Part shown: in pieces, positions 1 to 8,685 of the stretch
Layout: the number at the start of each line of letters is the position of its first letter
Numbering within the stretch: the stretch's first letter is position 1
Source of the DNA: Prochlorococcus sp. HOT208_60m_813O14
GTDB lineage: Bacteria; Cyanobacteriota; Cyanobacteriia; PCC-6307; Cyanobiaceae
Length of the DNA stretch: 62,428 bases
Direction: 5' to 3'
Assembly: GCA_002025945.1 (NCBI GenBank)
Contig: MWOO01000144.1
Location: forward strand, 1-62,428
The notes under the pieces: generated by a model
What the model saw: only the letters and a program-made list of their open reading frames with translations
What the model was told of the DNA's origin: nothing
Databases searched by the model: none
Translations under genes and position numbers: made by a program

Positions 1-2
1 TT

Positions 3-1244
3 TTAACTAAAGGACCTGTAGCATTTGTTTTGGCAACTTTGACTATTACATCTTTTTTATTTATTCGGAAGGATTGGAAAACCCTTCTATGTAAGATAAA
101 TCCTAAAAAAGGTTTTTTAATAACATTACTAATAAGTATTCCATGGTATATTTTGGAGTTAATAAAAGAGGGAAAGCCTTTTTGGGACAATTTTTTTGGT
201 TATCATAATTTTCAAAGATATACCTCAGTTGTAAATAATCATGCAGAACCATTTTGGTTTTTTCTTTACGTAATGATATTAGCTTCATTACCATTCACAC
301 CTTTTTTGTATCACGGGATATTTAAAGCCTTTAAGGATTTATTGAAAAGTTCAAAAGAAAGTGTCAATGTCAATGAAACCCTTTATTCATATGCTCTATG
401 TTGGTTAATATCAGTTTTAATCTTTTTTAGTCTTTCTGCTACGAAACTACCAAGCTATTGGTTGCCAGCAATCCCAGCAGCGGCAATCTTAATAAGTAAT
501 AGCTTCATAAACTTAAAAAATTCAAATAAAAGTTATATATATTTGTGGATTTTTAATATTTTAATTTTGTTTGGTGTGTCAATAGCGTTCTTTTTTTCAA
601 ATATTTGGTTAAGTTTAATAAATGACCCTGAAATGCCTAATCTTGCATCTGAATTAACAACTTCTGGGATAATTTTCAGAGCTAAATTATTTTTCTCTTC
701 ATTTACTTTTCTAGCAATAATTTTATTTGCTTTAAAATCTAAAAATATCTTACTTTATCTCCAAATTTTTCTTTTATTGGGACAATCTTTTTTGATGTCG
801 CCAATTAGGAAATTAGCAGACACCTCTAGGCAATTACCTTTGAGGAATGTCTCAAAATTAATTTCAGATATTCGAGAGGGGAATGAAACCTTAGCAATGA
901 TCGGGATAAGAAAACCTTCTTTACATTATTATTCGAGGCAAATAGTTTTTTATGAACCAAATACTAAAGAAGGATTAATTAATCTTTCAGATAGGCTAAA
1001 TACTGATAGAAGAGAAAATTATGAGGATCAACCTGATTATGAATATAAATCGTTTTTAGTCGTGATAGATAAATATTCTTCTCGAGAAAAGCACTGGTTA
1101 AATATTAAACATCAAAAATTGGGAGAATATGGGATTTATAATTTATGGCGTATTGAGAAAAGTGATTTGAATAAGTATTCAGAATTTTTAGTTAATATGG
1201 GTTATAAATCTGACTGGAAAATTAGAAAAGTTGAGAAATTTTAA
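3..1244 (+). CDS. ArnT/PMT-type membrane glycosyltransferase, 3' part
   Basis: The reading frame is open from the first bases of the window, so the true start lies upstream. The TTG at position 30 is internal, because the preceding codons read LTKGPVAFV, the conserved 'TKGP' segment of the ArnT / dolichyl-phosphate-mannose mannosyltransferase family. These enzymes move a sugar from a polyprenyl-phosphate carrier to lipid A or other envelope targets on the outer face of the inner membrane. Several hydrophobic segments follow (roughly residues 30-50, 75-95, 120-145, 170-190, 220-255), then a soluble C-terminal tail of about 140 residues. The last 4 nt overlap the end of the next gene on the other strand. 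The donor and acceptor cannot be told from sequence. Confidence 0.8.
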   Translation, partial: LTKGPVAFVLATLTITSFLFIRKDWKTLLCKINPKKGFLITLLISIPWYILELIKEGKPFWDNFFGYHNFQRYTSVVNNHAEPFWFFLYVMILASLPFTPFLYHGIFKAFKDLLKSSKESVNVNETLYSYALCWLISVLIFFSLSATKLPSYWLPAIPAAAILISNSFINLKNSNKSYIYLWIFNILILFGVSIAFFFSNIWLSLINDPEMPNLASELTTSGIIFRAKLFFSSFTFLAIILFALKSKNILLYLQIFLLLGQSFLMSPIRKLADTSRQLPLRNVSKLISDIREGNETLAMIGIRKPSLHYYSRQIVFYEPNTKEGLINLSDRLNTDRRENYEDQPDYEYKSFLVVIDKYSSREKHWLNIKHQKLGEYGIYNLWRIEKSDLNKYSEFLVNMGYKSDWKIRKVEKF

Positions 1245-1492
1245 CAAAACTTTTTTTTAAGAAGAGCATTTTTAAGATCATCTAGACTGCACTTAGTGGG
1301 TATTTCAATTTCATTCAAATCTTCAAGTAATTCAAGATCGATTACGGAATCTTCGGCTAAAAAACTAAAAACTTCATTGATGCTTATGCCCATATCTTGA
1401 GCCATCTCTGAGATTAGCCTTAGCGTATCTCTCCTCACAGAAATCCTGAGGTCTAAAGGTATATATTCATTTTCAGGGTTCGCTGACTTCAT
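1241..1492 (-). CDS. Small protein, possible ribbon-helix-helix regulator
   Basis: An 83-aa protein starting with ATG and ending convergently inside the last 4 nt of the glycosyltransferase gene. Residues about 12-50 (YIPLDLRISVRRD, then two predicted helices ending in FSFLAEDS) have the strand-helix-helix layout of CopG/Arc-type DNA-binding proteins. The C-terminus is acidic and then ends in KKKFC. No antitoxin partner is adjacent, so if it binds DNA it is more likely a stand-alone regulator. The fold assignment is inference from pattern only. Confidence 0.55.
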   Translation of the reverse strand: MKSANPENEYIPLDLRISVRRDTLRLISEMAQDMGISINEVFSFLAEDSVIDLELLEDLNEIEIPTKCSLDDLKNALLKKKFC

Positions 1493-1569
1493 AACCTAAA
1501 TCTTAAGACATTATGTATATATCCGGATATTATCTTTACAATATTCAAAATTCGTGCGTGTTAAGGTTT

Positions 1570-2448
1570 TTAGTTAAGCGCATTCATGAAAATTTTTAAT
1601 AGAGGAATTGTCAATAGTGAAATTAACGTTGTAGTAAAAAGAATTTCTGAAGCGATTTTTTGTTTTACGTCGTATGCCTCTGCCATTAAAATTGTTGATA
1701 TCGCAGTTGGTGTTCCTGCCTGTAGTATTAATGCCGATGATTGATAGAAGTCAAAATTTAAAAATTTAGTTATTAAAAAAACAATAATTGGAAGAATCAC
1801 TATCTTTAATAAAATTGTGAATTTAATTTCGTCATTATTATCAAAAAATCCAACCTTTTGATTTGTTATTATTCCTAGTCTTGTTCCCACAATTATTATT
1901 GCCAAAGCAATAACTACTCTTGCAGGTATCCAAAGGTAATTTCCTAATATCTTATCTATTTGGAAAAGATATGCCATAAGTACACCAATGATCCCTCTTG
2001 ATGCAGGACTATTTATCAATGCGTTTAACAAGCCCTGGATATTTGGGATGTTCTTGTTTTGGGATTTTTCTTGAAGAAAAAATGGACCAAATATCCAAGC
2101 GAATAGTGTTGTTCCTAAGTCAAAACCGATAGTGAAGTTTATTGTTGTTGAAGGTAGAAGAGCTATAGCAATTGGTATTCCAAGGAATGATGTATTACCT
2201 ATAAGCCCTGCCAGCTGCAAAGTATAATTCGAAAACCTACACTTAAATATTGGGCATATATTTATTAGAACTATTAAAACTCCAATTAGTGAGAATGCTA
2301 AAAATGCGCTTTTAATAAGGTTTATATCTATACCTTCTTTTAATAAAAGACCCATTACACTTAATGGAATTCCAAATCTTATTAAAGGTCTTGCAATATA
2401 TTTAGAAATTTTTGGTTTCTTTTTTCCAAGAAAAAAACCAAAAATCAA
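1570..2448 (-). CDS. AEC-family permease (auxin efflux carrier-like)
   Basis: Inner-membrane permease with about nine hydrophobic segments and the family motif GNTSFLGIPIA near residue 85. Bacterial AEC proteins export or exchange small organic acids and amino-acid derivatives; the substrate here is unknown. The first permissible start is TTG at 2448, but the frame stays open to 2514. The upstream codons encode a hydrophobic stretch (NSIYSLFTSIIPFLIFGFF) that matches the first membrane helix expected in this family, without any ATG, GTG or TTG in it. The real N-terminus is therefore probably longer and starts at a non-standard codon, or the gene has lost its start. Confidence 0.75.
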   Translation of the reverse strand: MIFGFFLGKKKPKISKYIARPLIRFGIPLSVMGLLLKEGIDINLIKSAFLAFSLIGVLIVLINICPIFKCRFSNYTLQLAGLIGNTSFLGIPIAIALLPSTTINFTIGFDLGTTLFAWIFGPFFLQEKSQNKNIPNIQGLLNALINSPASRGIIGVLMAYLFQIDKILGNYLWIPARVVIALAIIIVGTRLGIITNQKVGFFDNNDEIKFTILLKIVILPIIVFLITKFLNFDFYQSSALILQAGTPTAISTILMAEAYDVKQKIASEILFTTTLISLLTIPLLKIFMNALN

Positions 2449-2559
2449 AAAAGGTATAATACTTGTAAATAGAGAGTAGATGGAATTAATTAAATTATTA
2501 ATAATAACGCAATCTTAACTTGTCATAGTCAGTCATAAAGATTCTTATGCATTGATAAA

Positions 2560-2793
2560 TTAAATTATTTTCCATATTGCTTTGTCGGGAATTAAAGGAG
2601 ATTTATTTAAATCTTCTGGTTCTTTAGTCAAAACTCTCCACGTTGGAACTCTACAAGTTACATAAGCAGGACTTTCTATTAAAACCCCTGGCTTCTCATC
2701 AAAAGTACATGTAAAACCCTCTTTCCAGAAACCTCCCTTGTTAAGGCTCCCTTTAAACCAAACCCAGCATTTTGAAGTTTTCAAGATAAGCAA
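2560..2793 (-). CDS. Conserved small cyanobacterial protein, unknown function
   Basis: A 77-aa protein beginning at TTG 2793; there is no internal ATG. It is rich in aromatic residues and Cys (KTSKCWVWFKGSL, YVTCRVPTWRVL) and shows no signal peptide or membrane segment. The ordered Trp/Cys pattern and the lack of a competing frame argue for a real gene. I do not recognise a family. Confidence 0.55.
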   Translation of the reverse strand: MLILKTSKCWVWFKGSLNKGGFWKEGFTCTFDEKPGVLIESPAYVTCRVPTWRVLTKEPEDLNKSPLIPDKAIWKII

Positions 2794-2870
2794 ATTTTTG
2801 TTCTATCTTAATCAAGATTTAAGTAATAAATACAAAATTTATTACTTTTAAAAAAATTTTTTGACTCAAT

Positions 2871-3128
2871 TTATTTTTTTGAAAAATATATTTTAGAGAT
2901 TAATATCAATAGATTCAAGATTAGGGTAATTAAATTTGCTATCAATATTGGCGTAGAAGAAATTTTATAACCGTAAATAATCCAAGAAAAGACTCCAATA
3001 ATAAACATTATTAATGTCGTCAAAGAAACATCATCTGCTTTTTTTGTTTTTAAAGTTTTTACTAATTGAGGTAGAAATGCTGCTGTTGTTAAAATCGCTG
3101 CAAAATATCCGAATATATCTACATTCAT
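2871..3128 (-). CDS. SemiSWEET-type sugar transporter (PQ-loop)
   Basis: An 85-aa protein with three predicted membrane helices (about residues 5-22, 38-55, 60-82) and the PQ signature (FLPQLVKTLKTKKADDVSL) after the first helix. This length and topology match bacterial SemiSWEETs, which dimerise to form a facilitative sugar pore in the inner membrane. It lies 13 nt downstream of the peroxiredoxin-like gene on the same strand and may be co-transcribed with it. The sugar is not predictable. Confidence 0.85.
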   Translation of the reverse strand: MNVDIFGYFAAILTTAAFLPQLVKTLKTKKADDVSLTTLIMFIIGVFSWIIYGYKISSTPILIANLITLILNLLILISKIYFSKK

Positions 3129-3141
3129 AAAAGTTTTTAAA

Positions 3142-3876
3142 CTATTCTTTAATTAAATCAGATAAAAATCCTAAGGGATCCCTCATGTTTGATGAATATC
3201 CAAGCACATCATTTGAAAAGAATTTATAAATGACTTGATTTTTATTGTTCAATAGAAAAGAGGCCCCTCTTTGAGGAAGATATTTTTCATTAAGAATATA
3301 ATCACTCCAATTTTGAATTATTTCATTCATGTTATTTAATCTAAATGTTGCCAATTCAAATGGTCTTAAATAACCATCCCCGAAAACCTGTTTAAAGGAA
3401 TTACCTGTAAAGTTTAGAAATTTAAAAACGTCAATTTTTTCAAATTCCGAATAGATTTGCTTCGCTTTTTGGTCGCCTGTGTAACCTCTAATAACTTCTT
3501 GAATTGTTTTTAAAGAATTTATCCCAGAAAGCATCAAAAGCATATTGATCCAGCCTCCTAGACCTATATCTAGGCCTCTTGAGACTTTTAGATTATTGTG
3601 GATTTTATTGTCAGGAACAATTATTAAATTTTCTTCAAAAAATCCAGTAAATTTACAGAATTTTTGTTTACCATTTTTGTTCCCAATAGCAATGGCAAAA
3701 ACATCCAAATTTTTATTTTGATCATTATCGATAAAATTCTTTAAATTAATTGCATATTCAAAGCTGTCAAAATCTCCCAATAAACCAAATAAAACAATTA
3801 ATTTAAATTCCCTTCCCCCTTTAAAGTTAAATTCTTCAACAAGATTATTGATATCGTTTTGAAATTTGTCAGTCAC
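3142..3876 (-). CDS. Peroxiredoxin-like (AhpC/TSA-related) protein without a catalytic Cys
   Basis: A 244-aa cytosolic protein starting at GTG 3876. The opening strand-loop (FKLIVLFGLLGDFDSFEYA) followed by a helix and DVFAIAIGNKNGKQKFC resembles the thioredoxin-fold AhpC/TSA-like proteins of cyanobacteria (PRXL2-type). The position where active peroxiredoxins carry the peroxidatic Cys reads GDFDSFE, so peroxidase activity is doubtful. The second half (GDGYLRPFELATFRLNNM, NEKYLPQRGASFLL) matches the longer cyanobacterial version. It is divergent from flavodoxin, separated by 142 bp. Function unknown; a redox or binding role is inferred. Confidence 0.65.
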   Translation of the reverse strand: MTDKFQNDINNLVEEFNFKGGREFKLIVLFGLLGDFDSFEYAINLKNFIDNDQNKNLDVFAIAIGNKNGKQKFCKFTGFFEENLIIVPDNKIHNNLKVSRGLDIGLGGWINMLLMLSGINSLKTIQEVIRGYTGDQKAKQIYSEFEKIDVFKFLNFTGNSFKQVFGDGYLRPFELATFRLNNMNEIIQNWSDYILNEKYLPQRGASFLLNNKNQVIYKFFSNDVLGYSSNMRDPLGFLSDLIKE

Positions 3877-4018
3877 TAGGGTTAAATATGATTTATGAAA
3901 CTATTCTAAAAAAATTTTTCTTACTTTAATTAGTATAAAAATTTACATGAAAAAGTTTTTAAAGAAATTAATTTATTGTTTTTAGATTTTATTATTTTAA
4001 GGTAAACATATTGAAGTT

Positions 4019-4543
4019 ATGACTGTAGGAATTTATTACGCAACTACAACTGGAAAAACTGAAGACGTAGCTGATCGTCTCCACAATTTTATTTCTTCAG
4101 CAGAAGCACCTAAAGATGTTTCTGACGTTGATGACCTTTCAGAATTTGAAGGCCTTGATGGAATTATCTGCGGCATACCTACTTGGAATACTGGTGCCGA
4201 CGAAGAAAGATCGGGAACTGCATGGGATTCAATCTTAGAGGATATTGGTGAACTAAGTTTATCGGGAAAAAAAGTTGCAATTTTTGGTTTAGGAGATTCT
4301 TCTACCTACACTGAAAACTATTGTGATGCAATGGAAGAACTTCATAGCTACTTCACTAAAGCGGGCGCTGAAATGGTCGGTTACGTAGATAAATCTACTT
4401 ACACATTTGATGAGTCTAAAAGTGTTATAGGGGAGAGCTTTTGTGGATTACCGCTTGATGAGGATAGTGAATCTGATTTGACCGATTCACGTCTTGAAAC
4501 ATGGGCTTCTCAGCTTAAGGGTGAAATCCCCTCATTGGCGTAA
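4019..4543 (+). CDS. isiB: Long-chain flavodoxin IsiB
   Basis: A 174-aa flavodoxin that replaces ferredoxin as electron carrier from photosystem I under iron limitation. The FMN phosphate loop is visible at residues 9-14 (TTTGKT), followed by the isoalloxazine-binding loop IPTWNTGADEE near residue 57 and GLGDSSTYTENYCDA near residue 96. The length and the roughly 20-residue insertion place it with long-chain flavodoxins. It precedes a Pcb/IsiA-like antenna gene by 143 nt on the same strand, echoing the isiAB pairing of other cyanobacteria in reversed order. Iron control is inferred from family knowledge; I could not define a Fur box. Confidence 0.95.
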   Translation: MTVGIYYATTTGKTEDVADRLHNFISSAEAPKDVSDVDDLSEFEGLDGIICGIPTWNTGADEERSGTAWDSILEDIGELSLSGKKVAIFGLGDSSTYTENYCDAMEELHSYFTKAGAEMVGYVDKSTYTFDESKSVIGESFCGLPLDEDSESDLTDSRLETWASQLKGEIPSLA

Positions 4544-4686
4544 GCTTTCCCAGATATTATTTACCCAATTTGTAACATTTGTTCTTTCACAATATGTTTT
4601 TTTTACATAAGTAATTAAATCTGTAAAGAACATGTAAAAACAATACTGATAAGCAATATGCTCAATTTGCTGTTTACTTAAATCAA

Positions 4687-5745
4687 GTGTTACAAACTTA
4701 CGGAAAATCTGATGTCACCTATGACTGGTACGCAGGGAATTCTGGTGTTGTTGGCCGTTCAGGTAAATTCATAGCAGCTCATGCTGCCCACGCAGGATTA
4801 ATGATGTTCTGGGCAGGAGCGTTTGGATTATTCGAATTAGCTCGTTACGACGCTAGCATTCCTATGGGGGCGCAGAAAGCAATTGTTTTACCTCACCTAG
4901 CAGGTATAGGAATCGGTGGCGTTGAAAATGGTGTTATTACAGAACCATATGGAATTGTTGTAATTTGCACATTGCATCTAATTTTCTCAGCAGTATTAGG
5001 TGCTGGGGGATTATTACACTCCAATAAATTTGCTGGAGATCTTGGAGACTATCCAGAGAATAGTAAGCCACAAAAATTTGATTTTGAATGGGATGATCCT
5101 GATAAATTAACTTTTATTCTTGGTCATCATCTTATCTTTCTTGGTCTTGGCGCAATAATGTTCGTTGAATGGGCTCGCATACATGGGATTTACGACCCCG
5201 CTATTGGATCGACAAGACAAGTTGTTTACAATTTAGATATTGCTGCTATTTGGAATCATCAATTTGATTTTTTAAAAATAGATAGTCTTGAAGATGTAAT
5301 GGGAGGACATGCTTTCCTTGCTTTCCTTGAGATAATAGGAGGGGTTTTCCATATTTGTACTAAACAATTTGGAGAATATACAGAGTTCAAAGGAAAAGGA
5401 TTACTTGGCGCTGAGGCTATTTTGTCATACTCAGTAGTTGGGGTCTCATATATGGCTTTTGTAGCAGCTTTTTGGTGTGCTTCAAATACGACCATATATC
5501 CAGTTGATCTATATGGAGAGCCATTAAAGCTTCAGTTTGAATTTGCGCCCTATTTCACTGATACTGTCGATTTAGGCTCAGGGACTTACAGCTCAAGAGC
5601 TTGGCTTGCAAATACGCATTTCTATTTGGGTTTCTTTTTCTTACAGGGACATCTTTGGCACGCACTAAGAGCAATGGGATTTGACTTTAAGAAAATTGGT
5701 CAAGCATTCGACAATATAGAGAACACAAAAATTACTCAAAACTAG
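4687..5745 (+). CDS. pcb: Pcb/IsiA-type chlorophyll-binding antenna protein
   Basis: A 352-aa six-helix membrane antenna of the CP43/IsiA/Pcb family. It starts at GTG 4687 (MLQTYGKSDVTYDWYAGNSG), giving the N-terminus usual for Pcb proteins. Histidine-bearing helices are visible (AAHAAHAGLMMFWAG, LHLIFSAVLGAGG, LGHHLIFLGLGA, LEIIGGVFHIC, WLANTHFYLGFFFLQGHLWHAL), which would ligate divinyl chlorophylls. It lacks the large lumenal loop of CP43. Its location behind flavodoxin suggests an iron-stress form that augments photosystem I or II light harvesting. A rho-independent terminator follows directly. Confidence 0.92.
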   Translation: MLQTYGKSDVTYDWYAGNSGVVGRSGKFIAAHAAHAGLMMFWAGAFGLFELARYDASIPMGAQKAIVLPHLAGIGIGGVENGVITEPYGIVVICTLHLIFSAVLGAGGLLHSNKFAGDLGDYPENSKPQKFDFEWDDPDKLTFILGHHLIFLGLGAIMFVEWARIHGIYDPAIGSTRQVVYNLDIAAIWNHQFDFLKIDSLEDVMGGHAFLAFLEIIGGVFHICTKQFGEYTEFKGKGLLGAEAILSYSVVGVSYMAFVAAFWCASNTTIYPVDLYGEPLKLQFEFAPYFTDTVDLGSGTYSSRAWLANTHFYLGFFFLQGHLWHALRAMGFDFKKIGQAFDNIENTKITQN

Positions 5746-5764
5746 TTTAATTTTATTAATTAGG

Positions 5765-5799
5765 CCTCTCTCTTAGTAGTAGAGGAGAGGTTTTTTTTT
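5765..5799 (+). terminator. Rho-independent terminator after pcb
   Basis: Inverted repeat CCTCTC / GAGAGG with a purine-rich loop, followed by nine T residues, 20 nt downstream of the pcb stop codon. Confidence 0.85.
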
Positions 5800-5828
5800 G
5801 TAGAATTATAAGTAAATTTCAAAAATAA

Positions 5829-6482
5829 ATGGAGAATCAGAAAGAATTTAACTGCAAGGAGATTTTCCGAAAGGCTTATGAAAAGAGGTACACCTGGCAA
5901 AATGATTTTAGTGGTTACCAAGGTAAATGTATTTTTATTAACAACAATAATATTCATAAAGGTAACTTCTTTTTAGCTAAAGATTTTAAACCACATATTC
6001 AAAAAATAGAGGATGAGGAAATTGTTAAGAGTATCGCTTCTCAGTTATTTGAAGTATGTATACACAGAGTAAAAAGAGAATTCCAATCTGTTCATTCAGA
6101 AAACAATTTTAATTTACTTAAAAGTTCTGAAAGAGGAATTGAAATGATTGTTTCAGGAAGAAATGAAGGTGATAAGTATAGAGTAAAAGATGATTGTATT
6201 AATATGGTTTATAGAAAAATACATGGAACTTTTATAGAGATTTTTGTTGAGGAATTTTTAGATACAGGAATTGGTTATCTTAGTCAGAGATATACTAGTC
6301 AACAAATTAATCCAACTACTCTAAAGGTAAGTTCTCAAAAATTAGAATATACGGATGAATTCATAAATTTAGATAAAGAGGATTATTGGATCTTAAATTC
6401 GAGGACAATAAAATGTATAAACCAAAATCAAGAAGAAGAAGTACAAAAGTTTATTTTCAAAGATTTAAGTTTATTGAACTAA
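5829..6482 (+). CDS. DUF3386-family cyanobacterial protein
   Basis: A 217-aa soluble protein. Residues 10-35 (EIFRKAYEKRYTWQNDFSGYQGKC) carry the family signature of a helix followed by YTW and F-x-GY, characteristic of DUF3386, a cyanobacteria-restricted family. No signal peptide or membrane segment. It is preceded by the pcb terminator and is convergent with the next gene, 4 nt away. Molecular function is unknown; proximity to iron-stress genes is suggestive only. Confidence 0.75.
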   Translation: MENQKEFNCKEIFRKAYEKRYTWQNDFSGYQGKCIFINNNNIHKGNFFLAKDFKPHIQKIEDEEIVKSIASQLFEVCIHRVKREFQSVHSENNFNLLKSSERGIEMIVSGRNEGDKYRVKDDCINMVYRKIHGTFIEIFVEEFLDTGIGYLSQRYTSQQINPTTLKVSSQKLEYTDEFINLDKEDYWILNSRTIKCINQNQEEEVQKFIFKDLSLLN

Positions 6483-6486
6483 ATTT

Positions 6487-6732
6487 TTATTCAACCAATC
6501 TAAATCCTTTATCAAGAAGCTTTTGATAAAGAAGTCTTGCTCTGAAGGCTAATATTTGTTCTTCATTTTCATTGCTAATTACATGAAAATAATTATTATC
6601 AAGTTTATTTTTGCTGAAAGATACATTTGCCTCCCCTAATCTCAAAGTCCAATTTTCCTCTTTGGCTAAATGCTGATTAGGTCCAAGATCCCAAGGGCAT
6701 TTTTCAGGATATTTTTCTCTTTTAGAACCCAT
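6487..6732 (-). CDS. Conserved small protein, unknown
   Basis: An 81-aa protein with an ATG start at 6732. The N-terminus is charged with a CPWDLGPNQHLAKE segment, followed by alternating strands and a C-terminal helix (FRARLLYQKLLDKGFRLVE). The C-terminal 'Ala-Arg-Leu-Leu-Tyr-Gln-Lys-Leu-Leu-x-x-Gly' helix suggests a small conserved picocyanobacterial fold. No family recognised. Confidence 0.6.
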   Translation of the reverse strand: MGSKREKYPEKCPWDLGPNQHLAKEENWTLRLGEANVSFSKNKLDNNYFHVISNENEEQILAFRARLLYQKLLDKGFRLVE

Positions 6733-6826
6733 ATTATTAATTTTAACTATCCAATATTAGTAAAAATTTAGAATCATGGCTATTGATTCTTATTTTAAGA
6801 TTTGTTCTCCAATGAAATTAAATTTT

Positions 6827-7465
6827 TTACTCTTTGGTCGAAATTAAACAATAAAAAGGATCTTTACTTGTAAAATTTAAGATATTAAAAGAAAATTGAT
6901 TAAATTTTTTAATAATTTTTGGTTCATTAAATCCGTTTGTGATTAATACTTTTCTTACATATTTTACTCTGTCTTCCTCTGTTGAGGTTGTCCATATATT
7001 AGGTGCTTTATGCCAAAATGCTCTATTTGAAAAAGCGATTATAAACTTCCCCTGTTCACTCAAAATTCTTGCGATTTCTTTAGTTAAATTTTCTGGATAT
7101 TGTAAATATTGCCAAGCCGCTACCATTAAACAATAATCAACACTTCCACTATCCAAGGGAATTTCTTGATTTAAATTGAAATTTTGTATCCAATAAGAAT
7201 CAAAGATTTTGTTTTTTTCAAGTTCTTGTCTGTTTAATCCATGTCCAATAACTTTTTTATAGTTTTTTTTTTCAGGCAAATAACTATCCCAACTAGACAT
7301 TAAATCAAGAACAGTCGAATCATCTGTAATTTCATTTTTATAAATATTTGATAAATATTGCCTAAAGTTTGCATCTAAATGATAAACAAATTTTGGTTCA
7401 GAATAAAATTCTTCATCATTACTCTCATCAAGTTTTTTTCTTTGATAATTATTTAAAACTTCCAA
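6827..7465 (-). CDS. SAM-dependent methyltransferase-like protein
   Basis: A 212-aa protein with a class I methyltransferase layout. Motif I is DSTVLDLMSSWDSYLP (residues about 49-64), the acidic loop is NRQELEKN, and the post-motif segment is DSGSVDYCLMVAAWQYLQYP. It closes with EIARILSEQGKFIIAFSN, the strand typical of UbiE-like enzymes. The glycine-rich GxGxG of motif I is replaced by LMSSWDS, as in a cyanobacterial subgroup. The substrate is unknown. Upstream lies a 153-bp gap before a small plus-strand gene. Confidence 0.75.
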   Translation of the reverse strand: MEVLNNYQRKKLDESNDEEFYSEPKFVYHLDANFRQYLSNIYKNEITDDSTVLDLMSSWDSYLPEKKNYKKVIGHGLNRQELEKNKIFDSYWIQNFNLNQEIPLDSGSVDYCLMVAAWQYLQYPENLTKEIARILSEQGKFIIAFSNRAFWHKAPNIWTTSTEEDRVKYVRKVLITNGFNEPKIIKKFNQFSFNILNFTSKDPFYCLISTKE

Positions 7466-7618
7466 AATTATTATTATGAAATCTTTTCTAATTTAGTAAA
7501 AAGTAATTCATATTGTGTTTTAGAATTGTATTTACTATTTAATAAATAAAAAATTTTCTTAAAAACCTAGACATTTATTATAAAAAAGTTAAATTATTGA
7601 TTAGTAATTTAATTTAAA

Positions 7619-7789
7619 ATGATTGAATTCAAAAGGAGCAAAAAAAGTAGATCTAAAAATACCCTTTTTAATCCTTATAAAAATGGAATAAGTTCATATG
7701 ATATGGCATATCTTTCATCAAAAAAAGGGCAAAAAACTAAAACTGTTTATCTACAAAGTGATTCTGAAAAAGATTATTTAGCTGCGTAA
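7619..7789 (+). CDS. 56-aa basic protein, unknown
   Basis: A small ORF from ATG 7619 to TAA 7787-7789, encoding 56 residues. The N-terminal half is very basic (FKRSKKSRSK) and the middle contains FNPYKNGISSYDMAYLSSKKGQK. It ends 3 nt before the next gene, which argues for a real, co-transcribed gene. The composition suggests RNA or membrane-surface contact, which is inference only. Confidence 0.5.
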   Translation: MIEFKRSKKSRSKNTLFNPYKNGISSYDMAYLSSKKGQKTKTVYLQSDSEKDYLAA

Positions 7790-7792
7790 ATT

Positions 7793-8125
7793 ATGCCTTA
7801 TATTAATATTTTGACTTCAGTTAAGGTCGAGGATAAGAAAAAATTACTTGAAGAAATATCAATACTAGTTTCATCTTTAACTAATAAATCAAAAAGATTC
7901 ATTATGGCTAAATTAGATGATGATTCCGAAATGTATTTTGAAGATGAAAGCCTTTGTTGTTTTTTAGAGATTAAGTCAATTGGCTCTCTAGATCCTTCAG
8001 AAATGGCAAAGCCATTATCTGATTTTGTCTATGAGAAAATAGGAATTCCAAAAGATAAGATTTATATTTCTTTTGAAGATGTGCCTGCTTCAATGTGGGC
8101 TTGGAATGGAAGAACCTTTGGTTAA
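7793..8125 (+). CDS. MIF/tautomerase-superfamily protein
   Basis: A 110-aa protein beginning MPYIN, leaving the N-terminal proline required as catalytic base in the macrophage-migration-inhibitory-factor / phenylpyruvate tautomerase superfamily. The two-fold beta-alpha-beta layout and the C-terminal SFEDVPASMWAWNGRTFG segment match bacterial MIF homologues of about 110-115 residues. It acts in the cytosol, probably on an enol/keto substrate. Tightly packed between two small genes in an apparent operon. Confidence 0.85.
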   Translation: MPYINILTSVKVEDKKKLLEEISILVSSLTNKSKRFIMAKLDDDSEMYFEDESLCCFLEIKSIGSLDPSEMAKPLSDFVYEKIGIPKDKIYISFEDVPASMWAWNGRTFG

Positions 8126-8148
8126 AAATTTCTATAGATATTAATTCA

Positions 8149-8535
8149 ATGGAGATAAAAAATTTAGTTGATTTAAATATTCTTAGAACTGCTCCTCAAT
8201 TAAGTAATAGTCAAATAAAAAAACTATTAGAAGAACTAGAAACAAATATTCTAAAAGCAGACTGGATAACAATAGGGATAATGGCACCTTGTGATATTAA
8301 GGCTATTGAAGCATTGCAATCAATTTCTGAGAAATATTCCTTTATTAAATTTGGGAATTTGAATTCTCTCCATGCTAATGGAAGTGTTTTTTTAAAGGGT
8401 AATCAAAAAACTGGTAATGTTTTTGTTAGATCTGAAAATGGTCTCGGAGAAGGAATTTTAATAACATGTCAGTATGAACAAGATACTGAAAAATCAAATA
8501 CTTTTGGACCATTGCCATTAGATTTCTTTGCATAA
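8149..8535 (+). CDS. DUF1824-family protein
   Basis: A 128-aa protein. I chose ATG 8149 (MEIKNLVDL) over an upstream ATG at 8095 because the earlier start adds a Trp-rich stretch overlapping the MIF gene. The segment ADWITIGIMAPCDIKAIEALQSI and the ending NTFGPLPLDFF fit the cyanobacterial DUF1824 family. Function unknown. It lies 23 nt behind the MIF-like gene on the same strand. Confidence 0.7.
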   Translation: MEIKNLVDLNILRTAPQLSNSQIKKLLEELETNILKADWITIGIMAPCDIKAIEALQSISEKYSFIKFGNLNSLHANGSVFLKGNQKTGNVFVRSENGLGEGILITCQYEQDTEKSNTFGPLPLDFFA

Positions 8536-8685
8536 TTAATTTCTAATTTATTTTTAACTAGGATTAAATTTATGACGGCTTTTTACGAGGAAATACTTTT
8601 CAGCAATATGGGTTGATATTTTTTTTTTTAGCTTTGTTATTATGTTAAATGGCATTAGTCTAATTTCCCAACTTTTTAAAATTTG

